Of a stretch of DNA of 64,000 nucleotides, positions 41,363 to 49,795 are shown piece by piece; within the stretch, counting starts at the first letter, position 1, and every line of letters starts with the position of its first letter. A program made the position numbers and the translations under genes. Source of the stretch: Streptomyces sp. NBC_01116 (GTDB lineage: Bacteria; Actinomycetota; Actinomycetes; Streptomycetales; Streptomycetaceae); assembly GCF_041435495.1 (NCBI RefSeq), contig NZ_CP108644.1:5937501-6001500 (forward strand). The letters are read 5' to 3'. The notes under the pieces were generated by a model, which did no database searches, was not told the origin of the DNA, and was given only the letters and a program-made list of their open reading frames with translations.

Positions 41363-43084
41363 GTGCGCATATCGCGCCATGCCGGATCAGTACGCATAGC
41401 CGGTCGTCTGGTGGCGGCCGCCGCCGCCGCACTGGCGTTGTTGGGCGGAGGCCTGACGGCCGGAGCCCAGGCGGCCGAGGGCGGTGAGCGATTCCTGCCG
41501 CCGAAGGGCGTCGAGGTGGTCAGCCCGCAGAAGCTCTCACCGAAGATCATCGGTGGGACGAACACGGCCTTCAAGGACGCGCCCTGGATGGTGCAGCTCC
41601 TCTTCGAGTACGACAACGACGGCATCTTCTACTTCTCCTGCGGGGGCACCCTGGTCGCCCCCAACAAGGTGATGACGGCAGCCCATTGCGTCACTGACGA
41701 GAACGGCAAGGCCCTCGACATGGCCGGCCGCGGGCTCGTGCTGGCGGGAACGGCGAAACTTGCCGGCGGACCCAACGACGAAGGCACCGCCGTCGGAATA
41801 TCCCGTTCCTATTTCGCGGGTTCGTACAACGCGGCCGAGATCGACAACGACATCGCGCTGCTGACGCTTTCCAAGCCGCTTCCCTACAAGTCGGCGCAGC
41901 CTGCTTCGTACGGCGACACCGCGCGTTATGTCCCGGGCACGACCGCCACCACCTATGGCTGGGGCATGACCGGTTCCGACTGGGACTTCTCCCCTCTGTC
42001 GGACACCCTGCTGCGGCTGGAGCAGCCACTGCGTTCGGACGCGGAGTGCTCCGAGAACCTCGACGGGGCCATCGGCGTCCCGGGCGCTTACAAGCCCGGT
42101 CATATGATCTGCGCCGGTGTCGGCGGCACCGGCGACGACGCCACCGGACAGGCCACCTGCCCCGGCGACTCCGGCAGTCCGATGTTCGTCACCGGACGCA
42201 TCATCGGCATCACCTCCTGGGGCCCCGCCACCGACTTCCAGGCATGCAACCTCCGGGGCACGTACGACGCCTACACGAAGGTCTCCACCTACTACCGGTC
42301 GATCCAGCCCCGCATCGACGACACCAGCTTCAGCGGTGACCACCGGGCCGACCTGTTCGCCCGGTCCACCGGCGCCACCGCGTACACCTTCCCCTCGTCG
42401 GGCGAGAAGCTCGCCGCACGCAAGGTGCTCGCCGGCTCCTACAGCGCGTACAACCTGTTCATCCAGACCGACCTCGACCGGGACGGCCACCAGGACCTGA
42501 TCGCCCGTGATGGGTCGACGGGGGACGTCTACTGGCTGCACCGCTCGGCGAGCAGCGCGACCTACGCGAAGACGAAGATCTTCAGCAACTGGAAGACCGT
42601 CCGGGCGATCGTCGCCCCCGGTGACGTGAACAACGACGGCAAGGGCGACATCCTCGCGGTCACCGCCAAGGGCGACCTCATGACCTACCCGAGCTACGGC
42701 AACGGCAAGTTCAACACCGCGGTCAGGTCGGGGACCGGGTACCAGGTCTACAACCAGGTGCGGGGCCACGGCGACCTCACCTACGACGGCAAGAACGATC
42801 TGCTCGTGCGCCGCGGCGGCACCAACGACCTCTACCTGATCAAGGGCACCGGAAAGTCCACCGCACCCTTCGAGGAGCCGGTCAAGGTCCGCAGCGACTG
42901 GTCCACCTACGACCTCCTGGTCACCCCGGGTGATGTGAACGGGGACGCCAAGGCCGACCTCGTGGCCCGCTCCACCTCCGGTGGCCTGTACCTCCTCAAG
43001 GGCACGGGCCAGGCCGGCCCGGAGATCTTCACCACACAGATCAAGCTCGGCAGCGGTTGGAACAGCTACTACACCGTCGGCTGA
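41363..43084 (+). CDS. Secreted trypsin-like protease with FG-GAP/VCBS repeats
   Basis: 573-aa exported S1-family serine protease. The signal peptide (about 1-37) and a short pro-segment precede activation site KIIGGT. The triad is His in TAAHC (near 107), Asp in DNDIALL (near 162) and Ser in PGDSGSP (near 269). From about residue 325 a beta-propeller-like tail carries FG-GAP/VCBS units such as DLDRDGHQDLIAR, DVNNDGKGDILAV and DVNGDAKADLVAR, which resemble Ca-binding loops. GTG 41363 has GGGAG upstream. The tail may tether the protease to polymers or surfaces. Confidence 0.93.
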   Translation: MRISRHAGSVRIAGRLVAAAAAALALLGGGLTAGAQAAEGGERFLPPKGVEVVSPQKLSPKIIGGTNTAFKDAPWMVQLLFEYDNDGIFYFSCGGTLVAPNKVMTAAHCVTDENGKALDMAGRGLVLAGTAKLAGGPNDEGTAVGISRSYFAGSYNAAEIDNDIALLTLSKPLPYKSAQPASYGDTARYVPGTTATTYGWGMTGSDWDFSPLSDTLLRLEQPLRSDAECSENLDGAIGVPGAYKPGHMICAGVGGTGDDATGQATCPGDSGSPMFVTGRIIGITSWGPATDFQACNLRGTYDAYTKVSTYYRSIQPRIDDTSFSGDHRADLFARSTGATAYTFPSSGEKLAARKVLAGSYSAYNLFIQTDLDRDGHQDLIARDGSTGDVYWLHRSASSATYAKTKIFSNWKTVRAIVAPGDVNNDGKGDILAVTAKGDLMTYPSYGNGKFNTAVRSGTGYQVYNQVRGHGDLTYDGKNDLLVRRGGTNDLYLIKGTGKSTAPFEEPVKVRSDWSTYDLLVTPGDVNGDAKADLVARSTSGGLYLLKGTGQAGPEIFTTQIKLGSGWNSYYTVG

Positions 43085-43128
43085 AACCGCAGGTGAGCGG
43101 TTTGATCACCGCCCACCCGCCCGGACGC

Positions 43129-43161
43129 CCTGTGGCCCCCGTCCCCGACGGGGGCCACAGG
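43129..43161 (+). terminator. Terminator of the protease gene
   Basis: Perfect 15-bp inverted repeat (CCTGTGGCCCCCGTC and complement) with a 3-nt loop, 45 bp past the stop. Confidence 0.8.
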
Positions 43162-43272
43162 CGCGTGTGCAACCCTTCTTGCTGCTTCGGCCGTCCCTCC
43201 GGGAGAGGCCGACCGGGCGTGGAACACCACGGCAGGGGGGGCAGACGGGCCACGGGAACGACAAGGAGACGC

Positions 43273-44376
43273 GTGAGCGAGCAGAGCAGGGGCACCGGTC
43301 GCATGCGCGGCACCGGCAGCCGACGGAGGAAACCGTCCCGCAGGCACCGTGCCAAGGTCGTCGCGGCCTGGACGGCGGCGGGTGTCGTGGTCGTCGGCGG
43401 GGCCGGACTCGGATACGCCTACCTGGCGCTCGACGGCAACCTCTCCAGCATCGACATCGACGCCAAGCTCGGCACCGACCGCCCCGACGACGTCGACGAC
43501 GGCTCGCAGGACATCCTGGTCCTGGGCTCCGACTCGCGCTCCGGAGACAACGGGAAGTACGGCGACGACGAGGGCGCGGCCCGCTCCGACACGGCGATGG
43601 TCGTGCACGTCGACAAGGGCCACAAGTCCGCCAGCGTCGTCTCGATACCCCGCGACACCCTGATAGAGCGCCCCGCCTGCGCCAGTGACACGACGGGCGA
43701 CCCGGTCGGCGCCGAACACCGGGCGATGTTCAACACCGCCTACGAGGTCGGCGGGCCCGCCTGCGCGGTGAAGACCGTCGAGTCGATGTCCGGCATCCGC
43801 ATGGACCACTACCTGGAAGTCGACTTCACCGGCTTCAAGGAGCTCATCGACGAACTCGGCGGCGTCGAGATCACCACGAAGACCGCGATCGACGACTCCA
43901 AGAGCCACCTCGACCTGGAGCCGGGCACCCACACGCTGAACGGCGAGGAGTCCCTCGGCCTCGTCCGCACCCGCAAGAGCGTCGGCGACGGCAGCGACCT
44001 CGGGCGCATCCAGCTCCAGCAGGCGTTCATCAAGGCGCTGATGGAGCAGGCGAAGAGCGTCGGGGCGTTCACCAGCCCCACCAAGCTCTACGGCCTCGCG
44101 GACGCCGCCACCAAGGCCGTCACCACCGACTCCGGGCTCGGCTCCGTCAAGAAACTCACCGGTTTCGCGAGCGGCCTCAAGGGGCTGAACGCCGAGAACG
44201 TCCACATGGTGACCCTGCCCGTGGAGTACGACCCGGCCGACCCGAACCGGGTCCTGCCGCAGGAGAAGGCCGGCCGGCAGGTCTGGGCCGCCCTCAAGCA
44301 CGACCGGCCGATCCCCGCCTCCGCCACCGAGAAGTCGGCCGGCGACAAGGGCGACGCCGACGAGGTCGTCGAGTAG
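43273..44376 (+). CDS. LytR-CpsA-Psr (LCP) family cell-wall polymer ligase
   Basis: 367-aa membrane protein. The basic N-terminus precedes one TM helix (about 24-46), then the extracellular LCP domain with DILVLGSDSR, ARSDTAMVVHV, SVVSIPRDTLI, VDFTGFKELIDELGGVEI and LGLVRTRKSVGDGSDLGRIQ split across the fold. Conserved Arg and Asp for pyrophosphate binding are visible. LCP enzymes move teichoic-acid-like polymers from lipid carriers to peptidoglycan. GTG 43273 has AAGGAG 4 nt upstream. Confidence 0.93.
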   Translation: MSEQSRGTGRMRGTGSRRRKPSRRHRAKVVAAWTAAGVVVVGGAGLGYAYLALDGNLSSIDIDAKLGTDRPDDVDDGSQDILVLGSDSRSGDNGKYGDDEGAARSDTAMVVHVDKGHKSASVVSIPRDTLIERPACASDTTGDPVGAEHRAMFNTAYEVGGPACAVKTVESMSGIRMDHYLEVDFTGFKELIDELGGVEITTKTAIDDSKSHLDLEPGTHTLNGEESLGLVRTRKSVGDGSDLGRIQLQQAFIKALMEQAKSVGAFTSPTKLYGLADAATKAVTTDSGLGSVKKLTGFASGLKGLNAENVHMVTLPVEYDPADPNRVLPQEKAGRQVWAALKHDRPIPASATEKSAGDKGDADEVVE

Positions 44377-44427
44377 CCACCCACCCGTCACGCTCCGTCG
44401 GGGAATACCTGCGCCCCGCCCCCGGTT

Positions 44428-44456
44428 TTGGGAGATACGGCCGGTCCTGGCAGACT
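44428..44456 (+). promoter_or_regulatory. Promoter of rpmE
   Basis: TTGGGA (44428-44433) and CAGACT (44451-44456) with exactly 17 bp between; the start would be near 44463 and the leader about 68 nt. Confidence 0.55.
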
Positions 44457-44530
44457 GGTACGTCGGCCCCGGTTCACGGCCGCGCAATCCGCGCGGACGA
44501 CCCGGCGCCCTCCCGAAACTAGGAGACACC

Positions 44531-44755
44531 TTGAAGCGCGACATCCACCCCGAGTACGTCGAGACGCAGGTCAGCTGCACCTGCGGTGCGTCGTTCACCA
44601 CCCGGAGCACCATCGACAGCGGCAACATCCGTGCCGACGTCTGCTCCGAGTGCCACCCGTTCTACACGGGCAAGCAGAAGATCCTCGACACCGGCGGCCG
44701 CGTGGCCCGCTTCGAGGCCCGCTTCGGCAAGGCTGCCGGCTCCGCCAGCAAGTAG
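44531..44755 (+). CDS. rpmE: 50S ribosomal protein L31 (zinc-binding type)
   Basis: 74-aa L31. Four Cys in SCTCGAS and VCSECHPFYTG mark the zinc-containing C+ form, whose zinc-free paralogue is usually Zur-controlled elsewhere in Streptomyces. The TTG start is fixed by AGGAG 5-6 nt upstream. A classical terminator follows. Confidence 0.96.
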   Translation: MKRDIHPEYVETQVSCTCGASFTTRSTIDSGNIRADVCSECHPFYTGKQKILDTGGRVARFEARFGKAAGSASK

Positions 44756-44765
44756 CGAGCCACTG

Positions 44766-44815
44766 CGCCGGTTCTCGGCGCCCTCTTCCCGGGGGCGTCG
44801 GAACCGGCGTTTTTT
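44766..44815 (+). terminator. Rho-independent terminator of rpmE
   Basis: CGCCGGTTC (44766-44774) pairs with GAACCGGCG (44801-44809), followed by six T; an inner hairpin may stack in the loop. Confidence 0.85.
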
Positions 44816-44912
44816 CCGGTCGGGTGCGCGGGGGGAACCCCCGCCGGACACCCCACCGGGCAGTACGCCCTCCAGCAGGCCCGCAGCCGCACAACCAATC
44901 AGGAGCCCCCGA

Positions 44913-45989
44913 ATGTTCGAGGCGGTCGAGGAACTGATCGGTGAACACACCGGTCTTGAGAAGAAGCTCGCCGATCCGTCGGTCCACGCCGACCAGGCCA
45001 ACGCGCGCAAGCTGAACAAGCGCTACGCGGAGCTGACCCCGATCGTCTCCACGTACCGGAGCTGGAAGCAGACCGGCGAGGACATCGAGACCGCCCGCGA
45101 GTTCGCCGCGGACGACCCCGACTTCGCCGCCGAGGTCAAGGACCTGGAGAAGCAGCGCGAAGAGCTCACCGAGAAGCTCCGCCTCCTCCTCGTCCCGCGC
45201 GACCCCAGCGACGACAAGGACGTGCTCCTGGAGATCAAGGCGGGCGCCGGCGGCGACGAGTCCGCCCTGTTCGCGGGCGACCTGCTGCGCATGTACCTGC
45301 GCTACGCCGAGCGCGTCGGCTGGAAGACCGAGATCATCGACTCCACCGAGTCCGAGCTCGGCGGCTACAAGGACGTCCAGGTCGCGGTCAAGACCAAGGG
45401 CGGCAACGGCGCCACCGAGCCCGGCCAGGGCGTCTGGGCCCGGATGAAGTACGAGGGCGGCGTGCACCGCGTGCAGCGCGTGCCCTCCACCGAGTCCCAG
45501 GGCCGCATCCACACCTCCGCCGCGGGCGTGCTCGTCACCCCCGAGGCCGAGGAGGTCGACGTCGAGATCCACGCCAACGACCTGCGCATCGACGTCTACC
45601 GCTCCTCCGGGCCCGGCGGCCAGTCCGTCAACACGACCGACTCCGCCGTCCGCATCACGCACCTGCCGACCGGCGTCGTCGCGTCCTGCCAGAACGAGAA
45701 GAGCCAGCTCCAGAACAAGGAGCAGGCCATGCGCATCCTGCGCTCCCGGCTGCTGGCCGCCGCCCAGGAGGCCGCCGAGCAGGAGGCCTCCGACGTACGC
45801 CGCAGCCAGGTCCGCACCGTCGACCGCTCCGAGAAGATCCGGACGTACAACTTCCCGGAAAACCGCATCTCGGACCACCGCGTCGGCTTCAAGGCGTACA
45901 ACTTGGACCAGGTGCTCGACGGAGAGCTGGACGCCGTCATCCAGGCCTGCGTCGACGCCGACTCCGCCGCCAAGCTCGCCAACGCGTAA
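44913..45989 (+). CDS. prfA: Peptide chain release factor 1
   Basis: 358-aa RF1, which reads UAA and UAG. GGQ is in SSGPGGQSVNTT (near 236). The codon-recognition tripeptide region reads RVPSTESQGRIH, i.e. P-S-T, matching the PxT form of RF1. ATG with AGGAG upstream. It starts the prfA-prmC pair. Confidence 0.96.
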   Translation: MFEAVEELIGEHTGLEKKLADPSVHADQANARKLNKRYAELTPIVSTYRSWKQTGEDIETAREFAADDPDFAAEVKDLEKQREELTEKLRLLLVPRDPSDDKDVLLEIKAGAGGDESALFAGDLLRMYLRYAERVGWKTEIIDSTESELGGYKDVQVAVKTKGGNGATEPGQGVWARMKYEGGVHRVQRVPSTESQGRIHTSAAGVLVTPEAEEVDVEIHANDLRIDVYRSSGPGGQSVNTTDSAVRITHLPTGVVASCQNEKSQLQNKEQAMRILRSRLLAAAQEAAEQEASDVRRSQVRTVDRSEKIRTYNFPENRISDHRVGFKAYNLDQVLDGELDAVIQACVDADSAAKLANA

Positions 45990-46035
45990 GCGACCCGCCC
46001 GCCCCGCACACCCGTAACCCGTACGGAGAACCGCG

Positions 46036-46881
46036 ATGAACCTGCTGCTCGCCGAGGTGGCCCAGGCCACCCAGCGGCTGGCCGACGCCGGTGTCCCCTC
46101 ACCGCGATTCGACGCCGAGGAACTCGCGGCCTTCGTCCACGGGGTGAAGCGGGGCGCGCTGCACACGGTGCCGGACACCGACTTCGACGCCCGGTACTGG
46201 GAGACGATCGCCCGCCGCGAGGCCCGCGAACCCCTCCAGCACATCACCGGCCGCGCCTTCTTCCGCTACCTGGAGCTCCAGGTCGGCCCCGGTGTCTTCG
46301 TGCCCCGCCCGGAGACCGAGTCCGTCGTCGGCTGGGCCATAGACGCGGTGCGCGCGATGGACGTCGTCGAGCCCGTCGTCGTCGACCTGTGCACCGGATC
46401 GGGCGCCATCGCGCTCGCCATGGCACAGGAGGTCCCCCGCTCCCGTGTGCACGCCGTGGAGCTGTCCGAGGACGCCCTCAGGTGGACGCGGAAGAACGCC
46501 GAGGGGTCCAGGGTCACCGTGCACCGCGGAGACGCCCTGAGCGCCCTTCCGGAGCTCGACGGCCAGGTCGACCTGGTCATCTCCAACCCGCCGTACATCC
46601 CGCTCACCGAGTGGGAGTACGTCGCCCCCGAGGCCCGCGACCACGACCCGGAGATGGCCCTGTTCTCCGGCGAGGACGGCCTCGACACCATCCGCGGCAT
46701 CGAACGCACCGCCCACCGCCTGCTGCGCCCCGGCGGCCTCGTCGTCATCGAGCACGCCGACACCCAGGGCGGCCAGGTGCCGTGGATCTTCACCGAGGAG
46801 CGGGGCTGGGCGGACGCCGCCGACCACCCCGACCTGAACAAGCGCCCCCGGTTCGCCACCGCCCGCAAGGCCATGCCGTGA
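46036..46881 (+). CDS. prmC: Release factor glutamine methyltransferase
   Basis: 281-aa SAM-dependent methyltransferase that modifies the GGQ glutamine of release factors. SAM motif VVDLCTGSGAIALAMA and the substrate-binding NPPY in VISNPPYIPL (near 186) are intact. ATG with GGAGAA upstream, 46 bp after prfA, whose product is its substrate. Confidence 0.96.
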   Translation: MNLLLAEVAQATQRLADAGVPSPRFDAEELAAFVHGVKRGALHTVPDTDFDARYWETIARREAREPLQHITGRAFFRYLELQVGPGVFVPRPETESVVGWAIDAVRAMDVVEPVVVDLCTGSGAIALAMAQEVPRSRVHAVELSEDALRWTRKNAEGSRVTVHRGDALSALPELDGQVDLVISNPPYIPLTEWEYVAPEARDHDPEMALFSGEDGLDTIRGIERTAHRLLRPGGLVVIEHADTQGGQVPWIFTEERGWADAADHPDLNKRPRFATARKAMP

Positions 46882-46933
46882 CCGGCCCCCGGCACCACCA
46901 CCCGTACCCGCACCTGTCCGAGGAGGCCGGCTG

Positions 46934-47581
46934 ATGGCTCGGCGATACGACTGCAACGACGCCACCGACCGGACCACGGGCCTGCGCGAGGCCGCATCGG
47001 CCGTCCGCCGCGGCGAACTGGTCGTGCTGCCCACCGACACCGTGTACGGGATCGGTGCGGACGCCTTCACCTCGGAGGCCGTCGCGGACCTGCTGGACGC
47101 CAAGGGCCGGGGTCGCAACATGCCCACCCCCGTCCTCATCGGCTCGCCGAACACGCTGCACGGCCTGGTCACCGACTTCTCCGAGGAGGCCTGGGAGCTC
47201 GTCGACGCCTTCTGGCCCGGCGCCCTCACCCTCGTCGCCAAGCACCAGCCCTCCCTCCAGTGGGACCTCGGCGACACCCGCGGCACCGTCGCCATCCGGA
47301 TGCCCCTGCACCCGGTCGCCATCGAGCTGCTCACCGAGGTCGGCCCGATGGCCGTCTCCAGCGCCAACCTCACCGGACACCCCTCGCCCGAGGACTGCGA
47401 CGCCGCCCAGGGCATGCTCGGCGACTCCGTCTCCGTCTATCTCGACGGCGGCCCGACGCCCGGCATCGTGCCGTCCTCGATCGTCGACGTCACCGGCGCC
47501 ACCCCGGTCCTGCTGCGCGCCGGCGCCCTCTCCGCGGAGGAGCTGCGCAAGGTGGTCCCCGACCTCGAGGTGGCCAATTGA
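46934..47581 (+). CDS. tsaC: L-threonylcarbamoyladenylate synthase (Sua5/YrdC family)
   Basis: 215-aa enzyme making threonylcarbamoyl-AMP for the t6A37 modification of tRNAs. It has LPTDTVYGIGADAF, KGRGRNMPTPVLI (with an unusual spacing relative to the common KxRP motif), FWPGALTLV and SSANLTGHPSP. It is the short form without the C-terminal Sua5 domain. AGGAGG lies upstream. The stop overlaps the TTG of the next gene (TTGA). Confidence 0.94.
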   Translation: MARRYDCNDATDRTTGLREAASAVRRGELVVLPTDTVYGIGADAFTSEAVADLLDAKGRGRNMPTPVLIGSPNTLHGLVTDFSEEAWELVDAFWPGALTLVAKHQPSLQWDLGDTRGTVAIRMPLHPVAIELLTEVGPMAVSSANLTGHPSPEDCDAAQGMLGDSVSVYLDGGPTPGIVPSSIVDVTGATPVLLRAGALSAEELRKVVPDLEVAN

Positions 47582-48219
47582 CCGCCCCCGAGGGGCGTGG
47601 CATAGCGGGGCGGACCGACACCTTCCGCATCCTCCACGTCAGCACCGGCAACGTCTGCCGCTCCCCGATCACCGAGCGGCTGACCCGCCATGCCCTGGTG
47701 GACCGCCTCGGCGACCCGCTCAGCGGCGGCCTGGTCGTGGAGAGCGCGGGCACCTGGGGCCACGAGGGCGCGCCCATGGAGGCCAACGCCGAGGTCGTCC
47801 TCGCCGACTTCGGCGCGGACGCCACCGGCTTCGTCGGCCGCGAACTGCTGGACGAGCACGTCATCCGCGCCGACCTGGTCCTCACCGCCACCCGCGACCA
47901 CCGCGCCCAGGTCATCTCCATGGGCCACTCCGCGGGCCTGCGCACCTTCACCCTCAAGGAGTTCACCCGGCTGGTGCGGGCCATAGACCCGGCCACCCTG
48001 CCCGACCCGCGCGACGAGGGCGTCGTCGAGCGCGCCCGCGCCCTGGTGCGCGCCGCCGCCGCGCTGCGCGGCTGGCTGCTGGCCCCGACCGCGGAGGCGG
48101 ACGAGGTCTACGACCCCTACGGCGCCCCCATCACCTTCTTCCGCTCCATCGGCGACGAGATCAACCAGGCGCTGGACCCCGTCGTCACCGCCCTCACCGG
48201 CGTACGCGCCCCGCACTGA
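47578..48219 (+). CDS. Low-molecular-weight phosphatase-like protein lacking the nucleophilic Cys
   Basis: 213-aa protein with the LMW protein-tyrosine-phosphatase fold. The P-loop that should read C-x5-R is V-S-T-G-N-V-C-R-S-P: the first, nucleophilic Cys is Ser (codon agc at 47641-47643), while the second Cys and the Arg remain. The DP motif region (LPDPRDE) that supplies the general acid is present. A C-terminal extension (about 150-213) exceeds the usual 155 aa. It probably binds phosphate or a phosphoprotein without normal catalysis. The TTG start overlaps tsaC, so expression is coupled. Confidence 0.9.
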   Translation: MTAPEGRGIAGRTDTFRILHVSTGNVCRSPITERLTRHALVDRLGDPLSGGLVVESAGTWGHEGAPMEANAEVVLADFGADATGFVGRELLDEHVIRADLVLTATRDHRAQVISMGHSAGLRTFTLKEFTRLVRAIDPATLPDPRDEGVVERARALVRAAAALRGWLLAPTAEADEVYDPYGAPITFFRSIGDEINQALDPVVTALTGVRAPH

Positions 48220-48370
48220 CGGGGAGCCGCCCGCGCCGCGACGGGCGCGGGTGCGCCGACCGGCGTACGGCACCCCGCGACAGCGGGCACGGCGCCCGGC
48301 CCCGGCGTACGTTGGAGCTGACACCGGCACCCCTCGCCGGCGCACCCGCCTCCAGGCCCGGAGCCGTCCC

Positions 48371-49651
48371 ATGCCGGTCACCTCTCCCGCCGCACCCGCA
48401 GCCGTGTCGCCCGCGCCCGACGCCCTGCCCCAGGACTTCGACGCCCTGCTCCGCCAGGACCCGGAGATCGCCGGGGTGCTGCTGGCGGAGACCGGCAGAC
48501 AGGCCGCCACCCTCCAGCTGATCGCCGCCGAGAACTTCCAGTCGCCCGCGGTCCTCGCGGCCCTCGGCTCCCCGCTCGCCAACAAGTACGCCGAGGGGTA
48601 CCCGGGCGCCCGCCACCACGGCGGCTGCGAGCACGCGGACGCCGCCGAACGCATCGCGCTCCGCCGGGCCACCGCCCTCTTCGGCGCCGAACACGCCAAC
48701 GTCCAGCCGCACTCCGGCTCCTCCGCCGTCCTCGCCGCCTACGCCGCGCTGCTGCGCCCGGGCGACACGGTGCTCGCGATGGGGCTCCCGTACGGGGGAC
48801 ACCTCACCCACGGGGCGCCGGGCAACTTCTCCGGCCGCTGGTTCGACTTCGTCGGCTACGGCGTGGACCCGGACACCGGGCTGATCGACTACACCCGGCT
48901 GCGCGCCCTGGCCCGCGCCCGCCGCCCCAAGGCGATCGTCTGCGGCTCGATCTCCTACCCCCGCCACCCCGACTACGAGCTGTTCCGGGAGATCGCCGAC
49001 GAGGCCGGGGCCTACCTGATCGTGGACGCCGCCCACCCGATGGGGCTGATCGCCGGGGGAGCGGCGCCGAGCCCGGTCCCGTACGCCGACGTGGTCTGCG
49101 CCACCACGCACAAGGTGCTGCGCGGCCCGCGCGGCGGCATGGTCCTGTGCGGCGCGGAGCTGGCCGAGCGGATCGACCGGGCGGTGTTCCCGTTCACCCA
49201 GGGCGGCGCGCAGATGCACACCGTGGCGGCGAAGGCCGTCGCGTTCGGGGAGGCGGCGACCCCCGCGTACACCCTCTACGCCCACCAGGTCGTCGCCCAC
49301 GCCCGGGTGCTCGCCGCCGGCCTGGAGGCGGAGGGCTTCGAGGTCACGACGGGCGGTACGGACACCCACATCGTCGTCGCGGACCCGGCCCCGCTCGGCG
49401 TCGACGGCCGCACCGCCCGGGAGCGGCTGGCGGCGGCCGGTGTGGTCCTGGACACCTGCGCGCTGCCGTACGGGGACGCCCGGGGCATCCGCCTGGGCAC
49501 GGCGGCCGTCACCACCCAGGGGATGGACGACGGGGACATGGCCCGGATCGCCGCCCTGTTCGGAGCGGCGGTACGGGAGCCGGGGGACGTGAGCCCGATC
49601 GCGGCGGAGGTCCGTGAGCTCGTCGCGCGCAATCCGCCGTACCCCGGATAG
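48371..49651 (+). CDS. Serine hydroxymethyltransferase family protein, divergent
   Basis: 426-aa PLP enzyme of the SHMT family, which normally exchanges a one-carbon unit between serine and tetrahydrofolate. It has LIAAENFQSPAV, GYPGARHHGGCEHAD, NVQPHSGSSAV, LTHGAPGNFSG and the PLP Lys in CATTHKVLRGPRGG (near 247). The two Tyr usually found before GGCE are both His, and GSQAN is GSSAV, so substrate use may differ. The first 30 residues are an Ala/Pro-rich extension. ATG 48371 has a poor Shine-Dalgarno. Confidence 0.88.
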   Translation: MPVTSPAAPAAVSPAPDALPQDFDALLRQDPEIAGVLLAETGRQAATLQLIAAENFQSPAVLAALGSPLANKYAEGYPGARHHGGCEHADAAERIALRRATALFGAEHANVQPHSGSSAVLAAYAALLRPGDTVLAMGLPYGGHLTHGAPGNFSGRWFDFVGYGVDPDTGLIDYTRLRALARARRPKAIVCGSISYPRHPDYELFREIADEAGAYLIVDAAHPMGLIAGGAAPSPVPYADVVCATTHKVLRGPRGGMVLCGAELAERIDRAVFPFTQGGAQMHTVAAKAVAFGEAATPAYTLYAHQVVAHARVLAAGLEAEGFEVTTGGTDTHIVVADPAPLGVDGRTARERLAAAGVVLDTCALPYGDARGIRLGTAAVTTQGMDDGDMARIAALFGAAVREPGDVSPIAAEVRELVARNPPYPG

Positions 49652-49795
49652 CGAACTCCGCGGCACCCGGAGAGGAGCACTCCGCCCTGTCCGGGGCACA
49701 CGAACCCTGTGCAACCATCATCCGTACCGTGGAGTCCTTGTTTCAGAGACTAGGGTGTGGTTTTTGGATGACCGGCGAGTTCTGTGGGGCAGCCC

